A DNA stretch of 64,000 bases from Bacteroides cutis (GCF_900241005.1 NZ_OEST01000007.1:1-64000), one strand, 5' to 3'. Positions 16,880 to 26,727 are shown, counted from the first letter of the stretch. Notes: generated by a model not told the origin, from the letters alone. Program-made: numbers and translations.

Positions 16880-18166
16880 ATGGAAACAAAGAAATTGCAT
16901 TTTGAGACTTTACAGCTTCACGTAGGGCAGGAGCAACCGGATCCTGCAACGGATGCCCGTGCAGTACCCATTTATCAAACCACCTCATACGTATTTCGTA
17001 ACTCTGCCCATGCGGCGGCGCGTTTCGGCCTGCAAGATGCGGGTAATATCTATGGGCGGTTGACTAACTCTACACAAGGTGTTTTTGAACAACGTGTCGC
17101 AGCGCTTGAAGGAGGTGTTGCCGGTTTGGCGGTAGCTTCCGGTGCGGCAGCCATTACATACGCTTTCGAGAACATCACTCGTGCAGGCGACCACATTGTT
17201 GCTGCCAAGACAATTTATGGCGGTACCTATAATCTATTGGCACATACATTACCCGGTTATGGAGTCACTGCTACATTCGTCGACCCGTCTGATTTGTCGA
17301 ACTTTGAGGCAGCTATTCAGGAAAATACGAAAGCCATATTTATTGAAACTTTAGGAAACCCGAACTGTAATATCATTGATATTGAGTCCGTCGCTGAGAT
17401 TGCCCATCGTCATAAAATTCCTTTGATTGTTGATAACACATTCGGTACTCCCTATCTGATTCGTCCCATTGAGCATGGAGCGGATATTGTGGTGCATTCT
17501 GCCACGAAATTTATAGGCGGTCATGGAACGTCACTCGGAGGTGTCATTGTAGATAGTGGTAAGTTCGATTGGGTGGCCTCCGGAAAATTTCCGCAACTCA
17601 CTGAGTCTGATGCCAGTTATCATGGTGTTCGTTTTGTAGATGCTGCCGGTTCTGCCGCCTATGCAGTACGTATCCGTGCGGTACTGTTACGAGATACGGG
17701 GGCTACTATCAGTCCGTTCAACGCTTTTATTCTGTTGCAAGGGCTCGAAACATTGTCACTTCGTGTGGAGCGTCATGTAGAGAATGCCTTGAAAGTAGTT
17801 GAGTTCCTGAAAAATCATCCTAAGGTTGCCGCTGTCAATCACCCTTCATTGCCGCAGCATCCCGACCATACTCTCTATGAGAGGTATTTTCCTCAAGGAG
17901 CCGGTTCTATCTTTACGTTCGAGGTGAAAGGAGGTGTTGAAGAAGCCCATCGGTTGATTGATAATCTCCGGATTTTCTCTTTGCTGGCAAATGTAGCGGA
18001 TGTGAAATCACTGGTTATCCATCCTGCCACCACTACCCATTCGCAATTGAATGAACAGGAGTTGGCCGAACAGGGCATCAAACCGGGAACAATCCGCCTT
18101 TCCATCGGAACAGAACACATCGATGATTTGTTGGAAGATTTGTCGCAGGCATTGAACAAGTGCTGA
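16880..18166 (+). CDS. metY: O-acetylhomoserine sulfhydrylase (aminocarboxypropyltransferase)
   Basis: A PLP enzyme that makes homocysteine from O-acetylhomoserine and sulfide (or methionine from methanethiol). It is a 428-residue Cys/Met metabolism family member with [30 protein letters not shown] at the start, the PLP lysine at Lys210 ([15 protein letters not shown]), and an insertion typical of MetY rather than MetB (the family members of about 430 residues). It acts in the cytosol. MetH is encoded about 22 kb to the right and uses its product. It is a single gene; a 22-bp repeat array follows. Confidence 0.93.
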   Translation: METKKLHFETLQLHVGQEQPDPATDARAVPIYQTTSYVFRNSAHAAARFGLQDAGNIYGRLTNSTQGVFEQRVAALEGGVAGLAVASGAAAITYAFENITRAGDHIVAAKTIYGGTYNLLAHTLPGYGVTATFVDPSDLSNFEAAIQENTKAIFIETLGNPNCNIIDIESVAEIAHRHKIPLIVDNTFGTPYLIRPIEHGADIVVHSATKFIGGHGTSLGGVIVDSGKFDWVASGKFPQLTESDASYHGVRFVDAAGSAAYAVRIRAVLLRDTGATISPFNAFILLQGLETLSLRVERHVENALKVVEFLKNHPKVAAVNHPSLPQHPDHTLYERYFPQGAGSIFTFEVKGGVEEAHRLIDNLRIFSLLANVADVKSLVIHPATTTHSQLNEQELAEQGIKPGTIRLSIGTEHIDDLLEDLSQALNKC

Positions 18167-18239
18167 AAACGAGTGAAAAGGTGACGGATATATTGAAGAG
18201 TGAAAAGTTGATATATAGATGTTTGTAGTTTCCTATGGG

Positions 18240-18371
18240 TGGAAACGCCCGTTCCCTTTAATGGAAACGACAATTTCCCTTAATAGAAACGCCGGTTTCC
18301 CTTAATGGGAACGCCGGTTTCTTACTATGGAAACGAGCGTTCCCCTTTATGGAAACGAAAGTTTCTCTTGG
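18240..18371. repeat. Six tandem 22-bp units, each an imperfect palindrome
   Basis: Six head-to-tail units of exactly 22 bases fill the gap between metY and mnmA. The unit is close to TGGAAACGCCGGTTTCCCTT followed by two A-rich bases. Each unit has inverted arms GGAAACG and CGTTTCC/CGTTCCC around a short variable centre (CC, ACAA, CCGG, AG, AA). The arms vary between units, yet dyad symmetry is kept. There is no spacer, so it is not a CRISPR array. It could fold as a row of RNA hairpins or bind a dimeric protein. Confidence 0.85.
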
Positions 18372-18397
18372 GGAAGGTGATAATTGGATAATTGATT

Positions 18398-19462
18398 ATG
18401 GATATTGCTGTACTACTTTCGGGAGGTGTTGACAGTTCGGTTGTTGTACATCTGCTTTGTGAACAAGGTCATCATCCTTCTCTGTTCTACATAAAGATAG
18501 GGAAAGATGATGCCGATTTTATGGATTGCTCTACCGAGGAGGACTTGGAGATTGCTTCGGCCATAGCCCGTCGTTATGGGCTTTCACTGGATGTGGTGGA
18601 TTTGCATCGCGAGTATTGGGACAACGTAGCTGCTTATGCCATCGATAAGGTGCGCCGCGGTTTGACCCCTAATCCGGATGTGATGTGTAACAAACTAATC
18701 AAATTCGGCTGCTTTGAACAGCAAGTTGGTAAGGATTTCGATTTTACCGCAACCGGCCATTATGCAACTACCATGCGGCAGAATGGAAAGACTTGGCTCG
18801 GTACTGCATTTGATCCTATAAAAGACCAGACGGATTTTCTTGCCCAGATAGACTCCTTGCAAGTTTCCAAGCTCATGTTTCCGTTAGGCGGACTGATGAA
18901 ACACGAGGTGCGTGACATAGCCCGTAATGTGGGGTTGCCAAGCGCCCGGAGGCGAGATAGCCAGGGGATTTGTTTCTTGGGTAAAATCAATTACAATGAT
19001 TTCGTCCGTCGTTTTCTTGGCGAAAAGGAAGGAAAAATTGTAGAATTCGAAACAGGGAAGGTGATAGGTATGCATCGCGGTTATTGGTTTCATACAATCG
19101 GTCAGCGCAAGGGACTCGGTTTGAGTGGAGGACCCTGGTTTGTGGTACGCAAGGATATAGCGGAAAATGTAATTTATGTTTCACGCGGATATGATACTGA
19201 TAAACAGTATGGTAATCGGTTCTTTATGCAAGATTTCCATTTTATTACAGAAAATCCGTGGAAAGATATAAAAGGAGAAATACCGGTTACGTTCAAAATA
19301 CGGCATACTCCGGAGTTCATGACAGGACGATTGTTGCAAGATGGTTCGGGTTATTGTGTTATTTCCGGGAATAGGTTGCAGGGGATTGCCCCGGGACAAT
19401 TTGGGGTAATTTACGATGAAACTTCCCGTTTTTGTATCGGTAGCGGGGAGATTGGTGTATAG
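18398..19462 (+). CDS. mnmA: tRNA-specific 2-thiouridylase
   Basis: Transfers sulfur to U34 of Lys, Glu and Gln tRNAs. The N-terminal PP-loop SGGVDSS binds ATP; the catalytic cysteines are Cys97 ([12 protein letters not shown]) and Cys192 (SQGICFLG); the C-terminal half contains the family motifs [22 protein letters not shown]. Its 354 residues are typical. The ATG was chosen over an upstream in-frame TTG because it leads straight into DIAVLLSGG. Bacteroides often carry more than one MnmA paralogue, so this copy may not be the only one. It lies convergent to the response-regulator gene, 16 bases apart. Confidence 0.92.
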   Translation: MDIAVLLSGGVDSSVVVHLLCEQGHHPSLFYIKIGKDDADFMDCSTEEDLEIASAIARRYGLSLDVVDLHREYWDNVAAYAIDKVRRGLTPNPDVMCNKLIKFGCFEQQVGKDFDFTATGHYATTMRQNGKTWLGTAFDPIKDQTDFLAQIDSLQVSKLMFPLGGLMKHEVRDIARNVGLPSARRRDSQGICFLGKINYNDFVRRFLGEKEGKIVEFETGKVIGMHRGYWFHTIGQRKGLGLSGGPWFVVRKDIAENVIYVSRGYDTDKQYGNRFFMQDFHFITENPWKDIKGEIPVTFKIRHTPEFMTGRLLQDGSGYCVISGNRLQGIAPGQFGVIYDETSRFCIGSGEIGV

Positions 19463-19478
19463 AATAAACCGCTACATC

Positions 19479-20144
19479 TTATATATAGTATTCCACAAGA
19501 TCTACAATTCCAGCCTTCATGGCATATTTGGTGGCTTCGTGTGCATTGTTCACCCCTAGTTTCCTAAAGATATTTTTCCGGTGGCTGTTTATCGTGTGGA
19601 AGCTGAGGTTTCTTTCGGCGGCTATTTCTTTAGTTGTTTTCCCTAAAGCTATTTCTTTGAGAATATTCCTTTCGGCGGGCGTCAGCAGGTCATCTTTGAT
19701 GGCGGGATGGGTAGTAGAAGATGTATTGTTGTTTATCGAAAGCAACAGGTTGCTGACATGATTGCAGATAAAACGTTCCTTGCGTGAAGCGCATTGCAAA
19801 GCTGTCAATATCTCCTCTTTGGAGTTGTCCTTCATTACTACTCCAAATGCCAGACTGCTGAAAAGTATTTGTCTGAGGAACGGGACACTCAGTTCGTCGG
19901 AGAAAAGCAGCCAGTCTACTTCTTTAAATCGCTCGTGCAATACAATGAGTTCCTCAGCTCCGGTGAAGTCGAATAATGTATAGTCTAAAATAACCACCGC
20001 TTCGGGATGCAGGCGTAATTGTTGTATCAGTTCTGCCTTGTTGTCAGCTTCCAATAACAGGGAAGTGTCTTTCTGTCTGCCCAGCAAGAACATCATACCT
20101 GCTTTGGTAATATCTTGGTTGTCTGCGATGATAAATTCTCTCAT
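19479..20144 (-). CDS. LuxR/NarL-type response regulator
   Basis: A 221-residue DNA-binding response regulator: receiver domain (about 1-120) with predicted phosphorylation site Asp54 (VVILDYTLFDF) and a GerE/LuxR helix-turn-helix (about 150-215, LTPAERNILKEIALGKTTKEIAAE and the recognition helix in NLSFHTINSHRKNIFRKLG). In the N-terminal acidic pocket the usual DD is ADNQ, so only one acid is present and phosphorylation may be weak or absent. No histidine kinase is adjacent. The targets are unknown. Confidence 0.85.
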   Translation of the reverse strand: MREFIIADNQDITKAGMMFLLGRQKDTSLLLEADNKAELIQQLRLHPEAVVILDYTLFDFTGAEELIVLHERFKEVDWLLFSDELSVPFLRQILFSSLAFGVVMKDNSKEEILTALQCASRKERFICNHVSNLLLSINNNTSSTTHPAIKDDLLTPAERNILKEIALGKTTKEIAAERNLSFHTINSHRKNIFRKLGVNNAHEATKYAMKAGIVDLVEYYI

Positions 20145-20159
20145 AATGAATTAAAATAA

Positions 20160-20205
20160 AACTCCGTTGCAAATGTACACTTTTTGAGTGATTTGCAACG
20201 GAGTT
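20160..20205 (-). terminator. Hairpin between the DUF4251 and response-regulator genes, containing the next promoter
   Basis: Arms AACTCCGTTGCAAAT and ATTTGCAACGGAGTT (15 bp, perfect) enclose a 16-base loop. It lies just after the DUF4251 stop and probably terminates that transcript. One arm also contains TACATTTGC on the minus strand (20169-20177), a full -7 box for the response-regulator gene, so the two signals overlap. Confidence 0.65.
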
Positions 20206-20230
20206 GAGAATATATATATTGTAAAGGGCT

Positions 20231-20821
20231 TTACCAAGAACGTCCCTTGAAGATATTCGATTGGTTCAACGGTACCAGGTTACCATTCAAGGTCATGGTG
20301 TTGGAGTTGAAGTTCGGGCTGATAGTTACGGTCGCATTGTTGCCGCCGTTGGTCAGCGTAAGGAATATCTGTGCGGAGATGCCGATACCTTGAATGCTGA
20401 AATTGCAATTTATGTTGCCTTTCTTGTCGGTATTCATCTGGATGTCGGAAACTGTACCGTCTACAGTTACGCCGCCAATTCCGTTAGGACCGGGATATAC
20501 TGTGTTGAATGCTACCTGGACAGTACCACGCCCTTGATTTACCAATACAAAGTTGGTGTTGGAGGTAACGAAAGCGGTTTGTCCGTTGCGGAACATAACC
20601 TGGTTGGCCTCCAATACAAACTGGTGTGCTTTCAGTGCTGCTACGGCGTCGTCGTATGAAACGACATCTGCCGCTTGTTCTTCTGCTTTCAGACGGGCAC
20701 GTTCTGCGTCTCTCTGTGCCTTGCGGTCTGCACGACGTTCTGTTTTACTCTCTTGCGCATACATGGTGGTTGTCACCATGCTCACCAATACTAATGCTGC
20801 TAATGCAATAAACTTTTTCAT
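20231..20821 (-). CDS. DUF4251 domain protein, exported
   Basis: A 196-residue secreted protein: signal peptide (KKFIALAALVLVSMVTTTMYAQ), a charged helical stretch rich in Arg, Lys and Glu (about 25-50), then a DUF4251 beta-sandwich (FVLEANQVMFRNGQTAFVTSNTNFVLV, FNTVYPGPNGIGGVTVDG). The family is common and uncharacterised in Bacteroidota and probably lies in the periplasm or on the surface. The ATG was chosen over the TTG two codons upstream. The function is unknown. Confidence 0.82.
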   Translation of the reverse strand: MKKFIALAALVLVSMVTTTMYAQESKTERRADRKAQRDAERARLKAEEQAADVVSYDDAVAALKAHQFVLEANQVMFRNGQTAFVTSNTNFVLVNQGRGTVQVAFNTVYPGPNGIGGVTVDGTVSDIQMNTDKKGNINCNFSIQGIGISAQIFLTLTNGGNNATVTISPNFNSNTMTLNGNLVPLNQSNIFKGRSW

Positions 20822-21099
20822 ACTCAATTTTTGTTTAGGTTTAAATAAATTGTTCGTTATAAGTTTATTGCAAAAACAATGCCTAAGCAGGATTGTTCAC
20901 CGTTTTTTTAATTATTTATATCCACTCAATGAGGTTACGTAATGTAAATGCCCGCTAATAGGCTGATCGGACAATCATCTTTTTCGGCGCCTTTTATGGT
21001 ATGCTACAAAGGTGTGACAGGTATGTTTAATATTTTTTCTTTCTTTTGTTGTGCAAATAAAAATTGTCAATTCATTACGTTTACTTGGAAATTTGATAG

Positions 21100-21107
21100 T
21101 ATATTTG
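21100..21107 (+). promoter_or_regulatory. -7 box of the sugar-kinase gene
   Basis: TATATTTG about 40 bases before the ATG. The rest of the 324-base gap back to the DUF4251 start is AT-rich, and I see no gene in it. Confidence 0.5.
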
Positions 21108-21145
21108 GCTTCCGATTGATGTTTTTGACTATAATAGGATAGTTT

Positions 21146-22219
21146 ATGAATAAGAAATCTCTTGTAACCGGAAAGAAGGTGGTAACTTTTGGTGAAGTAA
21201 TGCTCAGACTCACCACGTCCGGTTTTTCCCGTTTTTCTCAAGCTAATGAGTTTATTGCAACCTATGGTGGAAGTGAGGCCAATGTTGCCGTATCCCTAGC
21301 GCATTTTGGCATTCCAACAGAGTTTGTTACCCGCTTGCCGGATAATGCGGTGGCTCGTGCCTGTTTGGCTTCTCTTCGTGCCAGTGGTTTGGGAACGGAA
21401 GGTATCGTTTTTGGTGGTAAACGCTTGGGATTGTATTACTTGGAGAGTGGTGCCGCGTTTCGTAATTCCAATGTAGTGTACGATCGTGAGGGATCTTCCT
21501 TTGCAACGCTTCGTCCCGGTATGATCAATTGGGAAGCTATATTTGCCGATGCTGGTTGGTTTCACTGGTCGGGCATTGCCGCCGCCCTTTCTCAAGAGGG
21601 GGCTGATGCCTGTCATGAAGCTTTGGAGATAGCAGACCGTATGGGGCTGACTATTTCTTGTGATTTAAATTATCGTAAGAAACTTTGGAACTATGGCCGT
21701 CCGGCTGCTGAGGTGATGCAACCTTTGATACAATACAGCGATGTCATCTTTGGTGCCGAACCGGAATATCAGGAAATTTTGGGTATTCAGCCTGTTGGCT
21801 TTAAAGCTGTTGATGCCACCGATACTTCTTTTTATTCCAGTCTTCCTGCATTTGAATCTTTCGGACAAAAGGTATCTGAACTTGTTCCCCGATGTCGGAA
21901 GACTTTTCTGGAACTTCGCAACTCCATAACTTCCAACCACAATTTGCTCGCTGCCGTTCTTTATTCTGACGGAACATTGAAGCATACGGGGATTTATGAC
22001 ATCGAACATGAAGTAGATCGTGTCGGTGCAGGTGATGCATTTGTCGGTGGATTGATATATGGTTTAATTACATATCCCGATGATGATCAACAAGCTTTAG
22101 AGTTTGCACTTGCCGCTTCTGCTTTGAAGAATACTGTTTATGGAGATTTTAATCTGGTAACGGTAGAGGAGGTGGAAAGTTTGATGGGTGGAAATACCTC
22201 AGGAAGGGTATCGAGATAG
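21146..22219 (+). CDS. PfkB-family sugar kinase, probably 2-dehydro-3-deoxygluconokinase
   Basis: A ribokinase-fold enzyme of 357 residues. VVTFGEVMLRLTTSG and YGGSEANVAVSLAHFG are the KDG-kinase-type start, and the C-terminal signature DRVGAGDAFVGGLIYGL contains the catalytic Asp297. KDG kinases phosphorylate 2-keto-3-deoxygluconate from uronic-acid breakdown and are often paired with KDPG aldolase (eda); no aldolase lies next to it here. An alternative is a fructokinase or other PfkB sugar kinase. It is monocistronic and convergent with the LruC gene. Confidence 0.8.
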   Translation: MNKKSLVTGKKVVTFGEVMLRLTTSGFSRFSQANEFIATYGGSEANVAVSLAHFGIPTEFVTRLPDNAVARACLASLRASGLGTEGIVFGGKRLGLYYLESGAAFRNSNVVYDREGSSFATLRPGMINWEAIFADAGWFHWSGIAAALSQEGADACHEALEIADRMGLTISCDLNYRKKLWNYGRPAAEVMQPLIQYSDVIFGAEPEYQEILGIQPVGFKAVDATDTSFYSSLPAFESFGQKVSELVPRCRKTFLELRNSITSNHNLLAAVLYSDGTLKHTGIYDIEHEVDRVGAGDAFVGGLIYGLITYPDDDQQALEFALAASALKNTVYGDFNLVTVEEVESLMGGNTSGRVSR

Positions 22220-22237
22220 AATGATGAAATAAAAAAT

Positions 22238-22285
22238 CCCCCTTTCGCAACTAAGCTTTATAAAAGGCTTATGTTACGAAAGGAG
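22238..22285 (-). terminator. Terminator between the kinase and LruC genes
   Basis: A long imperfect stem pairs CCTTTCGCAACTAAGCTTT with its near-complement ending CGAAAGG. On the minus strand it is followed by GATTTTTTATTT, a good terminator for the LruC gene; it probably serves both convergent genes. Confidence 0.75.
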
Positions 22286-22301
22286 AAATTAAAAACGAAT
22301 T

Positions 22302-24296
22302 TTATTTCTTATACCAGTCCTGGTTATTTTTTCCATTACTGGTTACCCAGCTTTCATAATCTTTATATAATTGGTCGATTGGAACTCTTTCATTTTCGCT
22401 TTGCAATAGCTTTTCTATATCTTTTTCATTAGCTCCACTCAGGAAGAAAGCAAAGGGATAGTTGCCACTGCGCACATAATAAATGTTTTTGTTTGGCTGT
22501 GAGGCATCATCATTGGTTTGGAATAGAGACATATTCATTTTAGATGTAGGTTTTTCCTTAGGAATATGAACTTCCCAACGTTGTCCGTCCGCTTCATTCT
22601 TGAAAATGAATGGTTGGGCTTCCGAAGATGTTGTAATAGGGGAATCATAGTTTAGAATCACCTTGTATTCAGCCCCCATATCATCCTTCACATTGTCAGT
22701 CAGAATAAATACATTGTTATCTTTTTCAAAAGTAAAATTAGTCTCGGTAAACTCCTTTTCTCCCGGTTTACGAATAAAATATTGGGTTGAAGATGGATTA
22801 CCCATATATAGCAATCTGAATGCCAATCCGTTGTTGTTACCTGCTACATTCTGGAATGTCTTGAAGATGAATGATTCTGCATAGATTTTATTATCCTTAT
22901 CGAAAGTCTTTCCATAATTATAACGAACGACGACATCATTCATATCATAATCACCTTTACTGGGCCAAAGATCCTCGAATGCATAGACACCTTTTAGTAT
23001 TTCTGTTGTGGTTTGGTTATTATCGGGGTCTACATCAGGATCAACTTCAATAGCTTTTACAGGATTGGATTTCATGGCGACAACAACATCACTGAAATTT
23101 CGGTCATTAATGTAATCTTCGAAAGAGACCATCACGAAATCGTTATATCTATATGCTGCTGTACGCGGAGTATCATATGGATTTCCATTATCGTCAATAC
23201 TTAAACCTCTTGATGTTGCTGCACGATATTTTATGTTTTTATTATATCCGGAAATTCGATTACTCCATGCATTAGTAGCGATGACAAGCCCTACTCTATA
23301 TCCGGCAGGAAATATTGTAGTTTCTCCTTCTGCGCTACCGGAACTAATTTTAGGATAATATTTTAATTGTACGGCTGTTCCACGATTAATACCGGCGGTA
23401 GGCTTTGCTCCCTTTCGATCATTTGCCCATTTGCCATCCTGTGTATTAGGGAACAACATGATAATATTAGCATCGTTGAGACTGGTTGGTTTTTCACCTT
23501 CCTTATAATAATAATATCCCATTGAACAGTTCCAACAAGTATTTTGTCCTAAAAATGTTACAGCGATTTCTGCTTTTTCGTTAATGCGTATGTCTGAATA
23601 ACTACGATATTCTTCCGGACAAATAGCATGTGTGTTGATAATTTGAGCATGAGCTGTATATAAATCACCTGCATTTTGGGCTGCTAATTCTCCTGTATAT
23701 TTGTAGTTTATCTCTCCATTTTTCATATACTCATATGCTCCTAAAAAAGTATGCCAACGCGTATCATTTTTATAAGCTTGAGGGATTTCTTTACTATAAT
23801 AGGGGTATTTTACCATATAACTATCATGTGGAATACGCGTTGGGCTGACAATTCTCGTAGTAACTTTCTCCTCTATAATATCATCTGAAGCTTTTATGAT
23901 ACCATTTTCCACGTTAGCTTCTATCAGAGTTTGAGCGAAAAAAGCGGGCGTATAAATGTATACCTTCTTCAGATATGTGGGTAGTTCTATAGTACCTTTA
24001 TAGACACCATTTTCTGCTGTATAGCTTGCAAAAAGAGGGAAAATATCAGCCTTTTTAGTATACCCATATTCTGTTTTGATGACAGGCATTTCATCGTATA
24101 ACTCAAAATATACATTAGCTTCTACACCAGAATTAAGATAACTAACTTCCAGGTTAGTAGTTGGGTGAACAGTTGAGAAATCAAAATCATTGAATTTCTT
24201 CTCTTCTTCTTTCGGTCCTTGATAAATGTCTTTTTCAAGACAGCTACTCAATGCAAAGAGAGCAATGACAGCAGCTCCAAACCACTTCTTGTTCAT
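22302..24296 (-). CDS. LruC-domain lipoprotein
   Basis: A 664-residue lipoprotein (acceptor Cys19, ALSSC). The C-terminal half carries the LruC signature YAFEDLWPSKGDYDMNDVVVRYNYGKTF, followed by a beta-rich domain (DUF4842-like) and the usual lipoprotein-tail features (PFAFFLSGANEKDIEKLLQSENERVPI). The N-terminal half is less conserved, contains a CWNCSMGYYYY segment, and resembles surface DUF4114-type proteins. The family is surface-exposed and its function unsettled. It is transcribed alone. Confidence 0.85.
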   Translation of the reverse strand: MNKKWFGAAVIALFALSSCLEKDIYQGPKEEEKKFNDFDFSTVHPTTNLEVSYLNSGVEANVYFELYDEMPVIKTEYGYTKKADIFPLFASYTAENGVYKGTIELPTYLKKVYIYTPAFFAQTLIEANVENGIIKASDDIIEEKVTTRIVSPTRIPHDSYMVKYPYYSKEIPQAYKNDTRWHTFLGAYEYMKNGEINYKYTGELAAQNAGDLYTAHAQIINTHAICPEEYRSYSDIRINEKAEIAVTFLGQNTCWNCSMGYYYYKEGEKPTSLNDANIIMLFPNTQDGKWANDRKGAKPTAGINRGTAVQLKYYPKISSGSAEGETTIFPAGYRVGLVIATNAWSNRISGYNKNIKYRAATSRGLSIDDNGNPYDTPRTAAYRYNDFVMVSFEDYINDRNFSDVVVAMKSNPVKAIEVDPDVDPDNNQTTTEILKGVYAFEDLWPSKGDYDMNDVVVRYNYGKTFDKDNKIYAESFIFKTFQNVAGNNNGLAFRLLYMGNPSSTQYFIRKPGEKEFTETNFTFEKDNNVFILTDNVKDDMGAEYKVILNYDSPITTSSEAQPFIFKNEADGQRWEVHIPKEKPTSKMNMSLFQTNDDASQPNKNIYYVRSGNYPFAFFLSGANEKDIEKLLQSENERVPIDQLYKDYESWVTSNGKNNQDWYKK

Positions 24297-24337
24297 AATG
24301 TCTGTATAGTTTATTTTTTGATTGGCTTTTTACGCCA

Positions 24338-24345
24338 CAAATATA
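24338..24345 (-). promoter_or_regulatory. -7 box of the LruC gene
   Basis: TATATTTG on the minus strand, about 40 bases before the start. Confidence 0.5.
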
Positions 24346-24441
24346 TATCTTTTGATTAGATAATACAACTATATTTGAAGGTTTCTACAATAACATGGCT
24401 AATTTAGACAAATTCATAATGAAAGATGATTGTTATTCTTT

Positions 24442-25620
24442 TTATTTTTCTTTGTAGTATATGGTAATCAACAGTGAAATCAATATTAACACACTACCAA
24501 TACAAGAAACTCCAGCCCATCCCCATGATTGCCAACAACTTCCAGCGAGGAAGGTTCCCAATGAACCGCCAATGAAATAAGTCGTCATGAAAATAGTATT
24601 CACTCGGTTGGAAGCAGAAGGATAAATAGCAAAAATACTGGTTTGATTACTGAGTTGAATGCATTGCATGCCTATATCTATCAATATGACTCCTGCAATA
24701 ATACCTATATATGTGTTTCCGCAAAAATGAAGAGATGTCCAAGCTAATAATATCAATGTGCAACCTATAAAATTGAAATTACGTATACCTACTTTCTTTA
24801 CGTATTTTCCGACGAAAGAAGCTGTCAGTGCACCGGCTATTCCGCATAATCCTAATATGCCGATGGTATCGCTATTAGCATAAAACGGTGCTTCTCCCAT
24901 CTTGAATGCAAGACAAGACCACATGGCAAGGAAAGAACCAAATGCAATCCCGGCACGGATTGAGTAGATACGTAGTGCAGGATATTCTTTTATTAAAAAA
25001 AACAGAGACTTCATTAAATCACTGTATTTTCCCTGAAATGTAGGGTGGATATCTGGCAAAACTTTTAAAACGACAATGGAACACACCAACATCATACCTG
25101 CTGCAATGGAATACATTTCACGCCATCCAAGTACTTCACCCACAAATCCGCTGATAACGCGTGATGCAAGTATTCCCGTCAATAATCCTGAAATAACAAT
25201 ACCTACATTACGGCCTTTATTTTCGGGTTGGGAGAATTGTGAAGCAATCGGTACAAAAATTTGCGGTATCATAGAACAAATACCTGTGATGAGCGATGCC
25301 CCCCAAATTATATAAATGTTAGATGCTACAGCTATGGCTAATAAAGAGAAGATGAGTAGGATAAAATTTGTCAGTATGATCTTTTTGCGTTGATAAAGGT
25401 CACCTAATGGTACAATAAATAATAATCCTAACGCATAACCTATTTGCGTGATCATTGCGATCAGGTTTGTTTTGAATTCCGATACTCCCAGTTCGTGGCG
25501 TATCACATTCAACAAAGGCTGATTATAGTATAAGTTTGCTACAGAAATACCTGCTACAATAGCGAGTGTCCAAAGTATATGTGCCGGCAGTCCGCCATTT
25601 TCTTTCAATTTAGTTTTCAT
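24442..25620 (-). CDS. Major facilitator superfamily transporter
   Basis: A 392-residue inner-membrane carrier with about 12 hydrophobic segments. The loop motif GDLYQRKKIIL follows segment 2 (MFS motif A variant), and ANLYYNQPLLNVI lies in segment 1, as in the YnfM/drug-efflux-like MFS branch. The substrate is not predictable; drug or metabolite export is likely. A full -7 box ends only three bases before the ATG, so the mRNA would be nearly leaderless. It is a single gene facing away from the AraC pair's terminal end. Confidence 0.85.
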   Translation of the reverse strand: MKTKLKENGGLPAHILWTLAIVAGISVANLYYNQPLLNVIRHELGVSEFKTNLIAMITQIGYALGLLFIVPLGDLYQRKKIILTNFILLIFSLLAIAVASNIYIIWGASLITGICSMIPQIFVPIASQFSQPENKGRNVGIVISGLLTGILASRVISGFVGEVLGWREMYSIAAGMMLVCSIVVLKVLPDIHPTFQGKYSDLMKSLFFLIKEYPALRIYSIRAGIAFGSFLAMWSCLAFKMGEAPFYANSDTIGILGLCGIAGALTASFVGKYVKKVGIRNFNFIGCTLILLAWTSLHFCGNTYIGIIAGVILIDIGMQCIQLSNQTSIFAIYPSASNRVNTIFMTTYFIGGSLGTFLAGSCWQSWGWAGVSCIGSVLILISLLITIYYKEK

Positions 25621-25623
25621 GTT

Positions 25624-25632
25624 GCAAAGATA
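25624..25632 (-). promoter_or_regulatory. -7 box touching the MFS start codon
   Basis: TATCTTTGC on the minus strand with AAC then ATG. If used, transcription would start at or inside the start codon. The 210-base gap beyond shows nothing else I can support. Confidence 0.45.
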
Positions 25633-25830
25633 ATTAAAAGCTTAAAGACTGTAATCTTATTTATGTATCAATATGAATAGGGGACACTCCAAGTTATTAT
25701 TTGTTCATCAATTCCACGCTGATGTAGCTTGGATACAATATCCTTTGGAAAATGTTCCGTAATGGGAATGATTGGACATCACGGATTGTACCTTAATTTG
25801 AAAACAATGAAAGTGAATCCTGTCTTTTTT

Positions 25831-26727
25831 CTAATTATTAGAATACCGATACTCATTGGGAGAGATACCCATAATTTTCTTAAATAGCAGACTGAAATAT
25901 TGCACATTGGTATAGCCTAGTTGTCGTGCCACGATGGCTGGGGCGTTTTCTGCTTTGAGTAACATCCTTTTAGCTACTTCAAGCCGTTTCAGTTGGAAAT
26001 ACTCATCTAACGTCTTACCTGTCTCGAATTTCAACAAATCGCTGAAATAAGGAATGGAAAGTCCTAATCCTGTGGCACAATATTCTGATGTAGGCAATAT
26101 GGCATTACGTAATTTGCCGGAATCTATGTAGTCATCGAGTAAGGTTTCTAACTCTTCAAGTACATTTTTGTTCTTATTCTCCCGTGTGATGAATTGCCGC
26201 TCATAGAAACGGGTACAATAGTCCAGCATCAATTCGATATGCCGTGAGAGAATAGTGGCGGTGTGCGCGTCAATGGAATGGTGTAGTTCCTCTTCAATAT
26301 TTTCAAGACAGCATATAATGGTTGCTGTCTCCCGTTGTGACAAATGCAATGCTTCCTCCTTGCTATAAGAAAAGAATGTGTAGTTCTTGATATGATTCTT
26401 CAGTGAGGTGCGATACAGCAAATCGGGATGAAACGTCAATAACCATCCTTTGTCCGGTAACACGTCTGCTTTACTCATACGGAAAATTTCCCCGGGTTTG
26501 AGAAACACCATCGTAGCATTGGAATAGTCGTAATACTTGCGGCCGCAGCAGCAATAGCCATCAGAACATTCCTCGATGAGCAGCACGGTATAGAACTCGA
26601 ATTTCACGGCTTCTTGCTCTAAATCCGGGTGTTCTAGATTGATGATACTTGCTTGGGGATGCAATGTCTTGCACCCCAAACGGCGATTACATTCGCACAC
26701 GCTCTTTATGTCCAGCGTCTCTTTCAT
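25831..26727 (-). CDS. AraC-family regulator, second of a tandem pair
   Basis: A 298-residue regulator: N-terminal cupin-like sensing domain (about 25-150) and two helix-turn-helix motifs at the C-terminus (about 190-295, ending NVQYFSLLFKKIMGISPNEYR). A CCCGRKYYDY cluster (YCCCGRKYYDYS) in the sensing domain stands out as a possible redox or metal site. The ATG was chosen because AAAGGACAG precedes it; an in-frame TTG lies four codons upstream, overlapping the first regulator's stop. The two regulators share a common plan (GxKTLHPQASIINL versus GFETLHPLVSVINL) and arose by duplication. It probably acts on the divergent MATE-hydrolase block. Confidence 0.88.
   Translation of the reverse strand: MKETLDIKSVCECNRRLGCKTLHPQASIINLEHPDLEQEAVKFEFYTVLLIEECSDGYCCCGRKYYDYSNATMVFLKPGEIFRMSKADVLPDKGWLLTFHPDLLYRTSLKNHIKNYTFFSYSKEEALHLSQRETATIICCLENIEEELHHSIDAHTATILSRHIELMLDYCTRFYERQFITRENKNKNVLEELETLLDDYIDSGKLRNAILPTSEYCATGLGLSIPYFSDLLKFETGKTLDEYFQLKRLEVAKRMLLKAENAPAIVARQLGYTNVQYFSLLFKKIMGISPNEYRYSNN

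Noticed and set aside
18240..18371. Repeat array as a possible CRISPR
   Set aside because: The units are head to tail with period 22 and no unique spacers; no cas genes are present.
20942..21142. Small frame of 64 codons before the sugar-kinase gene
   Set aside because: Its composition is not protein-like and it spans the kinase promoter; an opposite-strand frame of 88 codons is equally unconvincing.
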